This document shows, in pieces, positions 1 through 4,045 of a stretch of DNA of 6,418 bases. The stretch is from Planctomycetota bacterium (lineage in GTDB: Bacteria; Planctomycetota; Phycisphaerae; Sedimentisphaerales; Anaerobacaceae): the NCBI GenBank assembly GCA_017885385.1, contig JAFNGF010000148.1, forward strand, positions 1,994-8,411, in the 5' to 3' direction. The notes under the pieces are model-generated. The model made no database searches. It saw nothing but the letters and a program-made list of their open reading frames with translations, and was not told the DNA's origin. Each line of letters begins with the position of its first letter. Within the stretch, counting starts at the first letter, position 1. The position numbers were made by a program, and so were the translations under genes.

Positions 1-511
1 CCAGCCCCGCCTGCCTGGGCATTCGGCCGCCTTTTTTAACATTGCAGTCCGTGCAGGCGCAAACCACATTTCCCCAAACCGATTTTCCGCCCATCGTTCG
101 CGGAATGATGTGGTCCAGTGACAGCTCGCTGGTTGGATAGCGCTTGCCGCAATATTGACACCTATTCTTGTCACGCGCGAAGATGTTGCGCCGGTTAAAC
201 TTCACGTCGCCCGGCGGCAAACGGTCATAAAATAACAGCCGGATGATTCGCGGCACGGCAATATAAAAATTGACCGTAGCTACCCAATCGTATCCGTCCG
301 GCTCGAAAGTCCGTCTGAATCGGCTTACATCGCACCAGCTATGAAAATCATAATTGGCATATTGGCCCTGCTCTAAAGAGATCACCTCAGCGAGGTCGCA
401 GAACAGCAAAGAAAACGCCCGTCTGGCTCCGACAATGCGGATAGCCATATAGTTCTTGTTCAGCACAAGGACACTGCAGTCTAATCCGGATTTGAACTCA
501 GCACCGATCAT
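1..511 (-). CDS. HNH endonuclease-family protein, C-terminus cut by window edge
   Basis: This frame gives 170 codons from an ATG at 511 and runs off the left edge, so the C-terminus is missing. The N-terminal part (about residues 13-40, VLVLNKNYMAIRI then ARRAFSLLF) matches the pattern that precedes the nuclease module in a common bacterial HNH family. The HNH zinc module follows: CQYC at 118-121, the LDHIIPRTMGG motif at 132-142 with Asp133-His134, Asn148, and a second Cys pair at 153 and 156 followed by Asn157. In this fold the four cysteines bind structural zinc and the His/Asn residues hold the catalytic metal for DNA cleavage. The in-frame TAG at 535-533 limits the N-terminus, and no strong Shine-Dalgarno is visible. 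Such genes are often solitary, their role is generally unknown, and nothing here shows an intron, a prophage or a methylase partner. The family call is firm; substrate and role are not. Confidence 0.9.
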   Translation of the reverse strand, partial: MIGAEFKSGLDCSVLVLNKNYMAIRIVGARRAFSLLFCDLAEVISLEQGQYANYDFHSWCDVSRFRRTFEPDGYDWVATVNFYIAVPRIIRLLFYDRLPPGDVKFNRRNIFARDKNRCQYCGKRYPTSELSLDHIIPRTMGGKSVWGNVVCACTDCNVKKGGRMPRQAGL

Positions 512-547
512 AATCCATATCTTAAATCGTATCTATCGTCCGGACAG

Positions 548-562
548 TAAGTATATTACTTA
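548..562. promoter_or_regulatory. 15-bp palindrome over the candidate -10 box (possible operator)
   Basis: TAAGTA-TAT-TACTTA is a perfect inverted repeat with 6-bp arms and a 3-bp centre. It covers the candidate -10 hexamer of the HNH promoter. A dimeric repressor could bind such a site, but no regulator gene is seen nearby and no known operator consensus is recognised. Confidence 0.3.
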
Positions 563-578
563 TGCGAGCGGAACGCAA
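550..578 (-). promoter_or_regulatory. candidate sigma70-type promoter for the HNH gene
   Basis: On the minus strand a TTGCGT (-35, 573-578) is followed after 17 bp by TATACT (-10, 550-555), about 40 bp before the HNH start codon. The -10 matches the consensus at five of six bases; the -35 matches at only three. The position after the csp terminator hairpin fits a separate transcription unit. This is pattern matching only. Confidence 0.35.
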
Positions 579-657
579 GACGCATCAGTTACTACGACGC
601 ACAAGAAAACCCATTGCTACTATTGCTTGTCCGGCTTTATTAGGCATATAAGGAGTG

Positions 658-689
658 AGAAGAAAAGCAGGAGCTGTTTACAGCCTCCT
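658..689 (-). terminator. rho-independent terminator after csp
   Basis: Read on the minus strand, AGGAGGCTG, a TAAA loop and CAGCTCCT form a stem of two 4-bp segments (AGGA/TCCT and GCTG/CAGC) separated by one bulged G. The T-rich tail GCTTTTCTTCT follows. The hairpin begins about 43 bp after the csp stop and lies before the HNH promoter candidate, so it would separate these two units. The tail is interrupted by C residues, so efficiency is uncertain. Confidence 0.5.
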
Positions 690-731
690 CGCAGGGTAAA
701 AAACAAAAGTAGCTTTGCGCATTGTCATCTT

Positions 732-944
732 TTATTCCTGCGGCTCACTTTTAACTACGTTCTCCGCCCTTAGACCCTTGTCACCCTCGACTACATCGAA
801 AGTAACCGGATCACCCTCGACAAGACTTTTGTATCCGTCTCCTGAGATACTTGAATAGTGGACAAAGACGTCACGGCCATCAGCAGTGGCAATGAAGCCG
901 TAGCCCTTCCTTGGATTAAACCACTTCACTTTTCCATCTGCCAT
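732..944 (-). CDS. cold-shock protein, CspA family
   Basis: A 70-residue single cold-shock domain, the usual size for this family of small OB-fold proteins. Such proteins bind single-stranded DNA and RNA, melt secondary structure in mRNA and help translation in the cytoplasm, often under cold or stress. Both nucleic-acid binding motifs are present: KGYGFI (RNP1, residues 13-18) and VFVHY (RNP2, 26-30). Trp8, Phe17, Phe27 and His29 stand at the stacking positions. The ATG at 944 is preferred over a TTG one codon earlier because a purine-rich GGAAGGGG lies 7 bases before the ATG, and the product then begins MADGKVKW as family members do. The tail after residue 64 (KSEPQE) is short and acidic. 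It lies downstream of the HU gene on the same strand, with its own candidate -10 box and a terminator hairpin after it. Whether this copy is cold-inducible cannot be judged. Confidence 0.97.
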   Translation of the reverse strand: MADGKVKWFNPRKGYGFIATADGRDVFVHYSSISGDGYKSLVEGDPVTFDVVEGDKGLRAENVVKSEPQE

Positions 945-951
945 CAAAATG

Positions 952-959
952 CCCCTTCC
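952..959 (-). promoter_or_regulatory. ribosome-binding site of csp
   Basis: GGAAGGGG on the minus strand is separated by 7 bases from the ATG at 944. It is purine-rich with a partial match to the anti-SD complement. The spacing decides in favour of this ATG rather than the TTG at 947. Confidence 0.6.
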
Positions 960-978
960 GAAAAAGCATGCTCAAACA

Positions 979-1007
979 ATTATCTTTTGCGTGCCGCCAT
1001 CTGCCGC
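979..1007 (-). promoter_or_regulatory. weak candidate promoter for csp
   Basis: A GATAAT (-10, 979-984) matches the consensus at five of six bases. The hexamer 17 bp upstream, GCGGCA (1002-1007), matches the -35 consensus at only three. Transcription would begin about 28-30 bases before the csp start codon. The alternative is that csp is read through from the HU gene 121 bp upstream; no clear HU terminator is visible in between. Confidence 0.25.
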
Positions 1008-1065
1008 AGCTGAGGCTGAATGGCTGAAATTGACTTGCGTTGGGAAATGCCGCTGGTATTGGAAA

Positions 1066-1383
1066 TCATTTCTTAGCTTCCGCAGACTGGGTGGTAGGGA
1101 CACCAAGCTTCTCTCTCATCAGCCGGCCCATCTTGAATTTGACCGTTCGTTTTGCAGGAACCTCGACTCGCTCCAGAGTTTTAGGATTCTGCGCAGTTCT
1201 GGCGGCTCTGGTCTTGGTCTCCAATACGCCAAAGTCCCGGAATTCCAAACGGTTATTGTTCTCACAAAGCTCGCTTGTGATCTCGTCAAGGAATGTCTGA
1301 ACGATGCGCTTGACCGCGATTCTTTTGGCTTGTGTCTTCTCTGCAATTCGATCTATAAGCTCTTTCTTTGTAATCGTTGCCAT
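1066..1383 (-). CDS. HU/IHF-family nucleoid-associated DNA-binding protein
   Basis: A 105-residue protein of the bacterial histone-like family, whose members dimerise, bend DNA and organise the nucleoid. Residues 1-45 fit the two-helix dimer region (begins MATITKKELIDRIAEKT). The beta-saddle follows, with FRDFGVLETKTRAART at 48-63. The DNA-gripping arm carries NPKT at 66-69, where Pro67 would be the intercalating proline, then EVPAKRTVKFKMGR at 74-87. The canonical arm reads RNPxTG; here Gln replaces the Arg and Leu70 replaces the Gly. The tail (VPTTQSAEAKK) runs about 10-15 residues beyond a typical 90-residue HU. GAGGT lies 5 bases before the ATG, and a candidate promoter sits about 50 bp upstream. 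The gene is first in the minus-strand block, followed 121 bp later by csp. HU and IHF subunits cannot be told apart reliably here, so no symbol is given. Confidence 0.95.
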   Translation of the reverse strand: MATITKKELIDRIAEKTQAKRIAVKRIVQTFLDEITSELCENNNRLEFRDFGVLETKTRAARTAQNPKTLERVEVPAKRTVKFKMGRLMREKLGVPTTQSAEAKK

Positions 1384-1388
1384 ACGCT

Positions 1389-1393
1389 ACCTC
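1389..1393 (-). promoter_or_regulatory. ribosome-binding site of the HU gene
   Basis: GAGGT on the minus strand ends 5 bases before the ATG at 1383. This is a good Shine-Dalgarno at suitable spacing and supports this start. Confidence 0.65.
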
Positions 1394-1430
1394 ACTTCAG
1401 CAAAGGACGGTTGGGACACACTAAATTCCG

Positions 1431-1459
1431 CTTATGTTCCGAGAGCTGCGGTCTGTCAC
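1431..1459 (-). promoter_or_regulatory. candidate sigma70-type promoter for the HU gene
   Basis: On the minus strand GTGACA (-35, 1454-1459, five of six) is followed after exactly 17 bp by CATAAG (-10, 1431-1436, four of six). The leader would be about 40 bases. It is placed correctly for the HU gene and possibly for csp behind it. Confidence 0.45.
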
Positions 1460-2043
1460 ATTAACATTTGGACCGTTCGGCAGCCGATCACCGGCTCGTA
1501 CAACGATACTCACCCCGGCCGCTTCAACAGTAATCTGGACAAACTAATTCTCTACTAACGGCAAAACCGGGTAATAAAACAATAACTCAAAGCTACCACA
1601 AGGTACTATACAACAAAGACTTCTACACAGCAAGCAATTTTTGCACAAAAATTTCCCACAGCCCCAAAATCCAACTGTGCACCAGGATAAGTAAGAGGCT
1701 CAACTCTGCCGAGGCCGTCATAACTACCATAGAGGGCTTGCCCGCCTGATGCGTTAACTGTAATGTACGGATCACAACCATCGACACGCATGTCTGCTGG
1801 GGAAAACCACTATTCATAACGCCTTTACTGCAAAGAGGTTATGCAGGAATTTATCTATGCGGCCGGCTCGATGGGCGAGAAATACGCTTTCGCCGCCAAA
1901 GGCGCACCGTCAGGCACAGCAAAAAGGCCGGTATTTAGCGATGTCCTCCTATGCACCACAGGGGCAGCTACTTGGCCGGCTCGGGCAGAACGACCGCCGG
2001 CCGTTGTTGCAGAGCTTGCCTCGAATAACAGACACATAGTTTA
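1460..2043. other. divergent intergenic region with two unassigned short open frames
   Basis: No gene can be assigned between the HU promoter candidate and the lepB promoter candidate. Two short frames deserve note. On the minus strand, 1606-1812 is open from the codon after a TAG and includes an ATG at 1791; it reads like internal protein sequence (for example DPYITVNASGG and YDGLGRVEPLTYPG), so it may be a remnant. On the plus strand, 1841-2047 gives 68 residues beginning MQEFIYAAGSMGEKYAF, with GAGG only two bases before its ATG. Neither shows a domain, signal peptide or membrane segment that I recognise. The overlapping frames at 1855-2039 are probably shadows. The region also carries an AT-rich palindrome and repeated GGCCGGCTCG words. 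It may be regulatory, decayed, or hold a small unrecognised gene. Confidence 0.4.
1636..1653. repeat. AT-rich 18-bp inverted repeat
   Basis: AATTTTTG-CA-CAAAAATT is a perfect inverted repeat with 8-bp arms and a 2-bp centre. It lies in the middle of the divergent spacer, far from the candidate promoters. It could be a protein-binding site. It is too tightly closed to form a normal RNA hairpin loop without opening the inner pairs. Confidence 0.5.
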
Positions 2044-2072
2044 TTGACCTATCGGCGATTTGTCGGCATAAT
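2044..2072 (+). promoter_or_regulatory. sigma70-type promoter for lepB
   Basis: TTGACC (-35, 2044-2049) and CATAAT (-10, 2067-2072) each match the consensus at five of six bases and are separated by the ideal 17 bp. It is the best promoter-like pair seen in the window and points at lepB. It implies a leader of roughly 150 bases, which would contain the hairpin at 2091-2141. Confidence 0.6.
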
Positions 2073-2090
2073 TAAGAGCGTTGCGGTTTT

Positions 2091-2141
2091 CGGCACAAAA
2101 GTTGATTCCGCGGCGCAGGCTCGACGTTATTTTTTGTGCTG
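2091..2141 (+). repeat. inverted repeat / possible hairpin in the lepB leader
   Basis: GCACAAAA (2093-2100) and TTTTGTGC (2132-2139) are perfect complements across a 31-base loop. In RNA the stem can extend to 10 bp at its outer end through G-U and C-G pairs. The loop contains a CCGCGG palindrome. The position, between the likely transcription start and the lepB start codon, would allow a role in mRNA stability or expression. It matches no riboswitch class I know. Confidence 0.4.
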
Positions 2142-2227
2142 CGAACAGACGCCTGAAGGTTAGGTTAGCCTTGCTGGAATTTTGAATTAAGGAAGACATA
2201 GTCCCTCTGCATCAGGATTTGGTATTT

Positions 2228-3775
2228 ATGCCTCCAGATAAACCCGAAAAGGCCGGCTCGAACAAGACTGTTCAAGACAAAAAGGATAGAGTCGCTGAAA
2301 TCGTAAACACCCTGGAATGGCTGATAACCGCTTTCATACTGGCTTTCGTATTCCGGGCGTTTGTAATGGAGGCATTTCGCATACCGACCGGCAGCATGGC
2401 CGACACGCTTAAAGGGGCTCACTTCCGACTGCGTTGCAGCCAGTGCGGCTACAGATACGAGCATGGATTTGTGCCCCGAAATTACGGCTATCCCGAGGAT
2501 ACGGTACCCGCAGGCAGCGTCCGGCTGAGGGACCCGACGCGCTGTCCAAATTGCGGATACTACTGGCCGCAAGGCTACCCGCCGACCGCCGCCGAAACGC
2601 CGGTGACCAACGGCGACCGTATACTTGTGCTAAAGTGCATTTATCAGCTCTTCCAGCCTAAACGATGGGACGTAGTAGTGTTCAAAAATCCGCTCGATCC
2701 CACGGTAAATTACATCAAAAGACTCATCGGCCTTCCAGGCGAAAAGTTGGAGACCACAGATGGTGACATCTATGTCAACGGCCAAATCGCCCGAAAGCCT
2801 CATAAAGTCCAGAACGAGCTTTGGATGCCGGTCTACAATAACGATTATCAGCCGGTTCAGCCGCGTCAAGGCTCTTTTAACGGGCACGCCTGGCAGCAGC
2901 CTTTCAGAAATGAGCCGGGCTCGGAATGGATAACGGGCGACCCTAACAATCCGACTACTATGTTTGGCTTACAAAGCGCCCCCGACCGGATCAATACGTT
3001 GCTTTATGACAGCTCAATCGGCAATGATTTCAGAACGGCCTATGCTTACGATGAAGTCTCGCGATACAACGATATGCCCTATTGCAGTGATCTGATGGTG
3101 CGTTTCTACGCCCGGTCAGCCGGGGCGGTCGGACGTGTCGGCATTTCTCTGAGCAAATATGAAACTAATTACAGAGCGTGGGTGGATTTTACAGGAGAAA
3201 TGGCAATCACAAAGACGGAAAAGGATGGTAAGACTTGGGACTTAACAAGACTTAAGCCAACCGAGCCGGCTATAAATAAACCGACCTTGGTCAAATTTGC
3301 CAATGTTGACCATCAACTGATCTTTCAGGTCGGCAGCAAAAGGTTAGTCTACGACTTGGGGCCGGGTCCTGACGACGCCGGCCCTATAAAGACAGACATT
3401 GCCCCGCAGGCCAAAATCTTTGGCTCAGGACACCTTACATTGTCACACGTAGCCATATTCAGGGACATCCACTATACGGAAACCGACGGACCTAACAGGG
3501 CGGCTAAAGGCAATCCTCTAACTCTGGCAGAAGATGAGTTTTTCGTGCTCGGTGATAATAGTCCCAATAGTGAGGACGGCAGGCGGTGGAGCCAAAGGGG
3601 CATAGGAATCAACGGCCAGCGCGTCTATCGTGAAGGCATTGTCCCCCGCGACTATTTAGTAGGTAAGGCGTTGTTTGTCTACTGGCCCAGCGGTTTCAGG
3701 CCCTTTGCTAAATCTCCGTTTGCGATTGTTCCTAATGTCGGCCAGATGCGCTTTATCTACGGCGGCTCCAGGTGA
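2228..3775 (+). CDS. lepB: signal peptidase I with zinc-ribbon-like and beta-rich insertions
   Basis: Membrane-bound leader peptidase that removes signal peptides from proteins exported by Sec or Tat. A short polar N-terminus is followed by one membrane segment (about residues 29-47). The catalytic Ser56 lies in RIPTGSM, the general-base Lys164 in YIKRLIGLPGE, the box-C strand RWDVVVF is at 146-152, and box E, GDNSPNSEDGRRW, is at 442-454. The protein has 515 residues, against roughly 200-320 for typical enzymes, because of two insertions. The first (about 66-112) has CxxC pairs at 70/73 and 106/109, a zinc-ribbon pattern. The second (about 195-430) is beta-rich and may be a lectin-like sandwich. 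The ATG at 2228 is preferred to the in-frame TTG at 2219 because AGGA lies 10 bases before the ATG but almost touches the TTG. The gene appears to be monocistronic, since a 270-bp repeat-filled spacer follows. The function is firm; the insert roles are inferred. Confidence 0.97.
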   Translation: MPPDKPEKAGSNKTVQDKKDRVAEIVNTLEWLITAFILAFVFRAFVMEAFRIPTGSMADTLKGAHFRLRCSQCGYRYEHGFVPRNYGYPEDTVPAGSVRLRDPTRCPNCGYYWPQGYPPTAAETPVTNGDRILVLKCIYQLFQPKRWDVVVFKNPLDPTVNYIKRLIGLPGEKLETTDGDIYVNGQIARKPHKVQNELWMPVYNNDYQPVQPRQGSFNGHAWQQPFRNEPGSEWITGDPNNPTTMFGLQSAPDRINTLLYDSSIGNDFRTAYAYDEVSRYNDMPYCSDLMVRFYARSAGAVGRVGISLSKYETNYRAWVDFTGEMAITKTEKDGKTWDLTRLKPTEPAINKPTLVKFANVDHQLIFQVGSKRLVYDLGPGPDDAGPIKTDIAPQAKIFGSGHLTLSHVAIFRDIHYTETDGPNRAAKGNPLTLAEDEFFVLGDNSPNSEDGRRWSQRGIGINGQRVYREGIVPRDYLVGKALFVYWPSGFRPFAKSPFAIVPNVGQMRFIYGGSR

Positions 3776-3794
3776 TGGACGACCACGAAATGGT

Positions 3795-3975
3795 CACAGA
3801 GAGCACAGAGAAAAGAAACAAATAGGAGCATTAACCGCAGAGAACGCCGAGAGCGGAGAGCAAAATGTGAAGACAGAAGACAGCAATCCGCCGTCCGTTC
3901 TCTGTCCTCCGTCCTCCGTTGCGCGAACTCTGCGGGCTCGGCGGTAAATTTTCTGAGTTCTCTGTGTCCTCTGTG
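3795..3975. repeat. 181-bp nested imperfect inverted repeat (dispersed CACAGAG-type element)
   Basis: Three nested pairs of arms face each other. The outer pair, 3795-3812 and 3958-3975, matches at 16 of 18 positions and contains doubled CACAGAG words. The middle pair, 3831-3855 and 3924-3948, matches at 18 of 25 and is built of CCGCAGAG/CGCCGAG-like words. The inner pair is GAAGACAGAAGACAG at 3869-3883 against CTGTCCTCCGTCCTC at 3902-3916. The left half is purine-rich and the right half pyrimidine-rich. Repeats of this style are scattered in intergenic DNA of some planctomycetes and other bacteria and are often mis-annotated as small arginine/glutamate-rich proteins; that statement is from memory. 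No transposase or target-site duplication is evident. The transcript could fold into a long stem, and a run of six T follows at 3980-3985. Confidence 0.75.
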
Positions 3976-3985
3976 GCAATTTTTT
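3958..3985 (+). terminator. possible transcription stop after lepB
   Basis: The right outer arm of the inverted repeat is followed within five bases by six T residues (3980-3985). Paired with the distant left outer arm it could act as a stem with a T tract. The stem is long and imperfect, with about 145 bases between the outer arms, so this is not a classical intrinsic terminator. Confidence 0.25.
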
Positions 3986-4031
3986 GTCTTGTCCTTTGCC
4001 GGATACAAAAGTCAAAAAACGTGCAGACTAT

Positions 4032-4037
4032 GGAGGT
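4032..4037 (+). promoter_or_regulatory. ribosome-binding site of the rhamnosidase gene
   Basis: GGAGGT lies 8 bases before the ATG at 4046. It is the strongest Shine-Dalgarno in the window and fixes the start of the downstream lipoprotein. No convincing promoter was seen between the repeat and this site. Confidence 0.8.
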
Positions 4038-4045
4038 AAATACAG

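Noticed and set aside
456..773. Plus-strand open frame of 105 codons
   Set aside because: It runs antisense across the HNH start region, the spacer and the csp end, has no family features and no convincing ribosome-binding site.
949..1464. Plus-strand open frame of 171 codons opposite HU
   Set aside because: It is antisense to the clear HU gene, is rich in Cys, Leu and Ser as shadow frames often are, and shows no domain.
2151..2180. GGTTAGGTTAG near 2157, resembling a telomere-like repeat or a small hairpin with AAGG/CCTT ends
   Set aside because: Only two repeat units and a 4-bp stem are present, which is well within chance.
2165..2572. Minus-strand open frame opposite the start of lepB
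   Set aside because: It is a shadow of the lepB coding frame; the sense protein has unmistakable catalytic motifs.
3795..3975. CRISPR array or tandem repeat
   Set aside because: The repeated words are irregular in spacing and arranged as facing arms, not as identical direct repeats with unique spacers.
3976..4031. Promoter for the rhamnosidase gene (TTGTCT ... TACAAA)
   Set aside because: The spacing is only 14 bp and the hexamers are poor, so no promoter is claimed.
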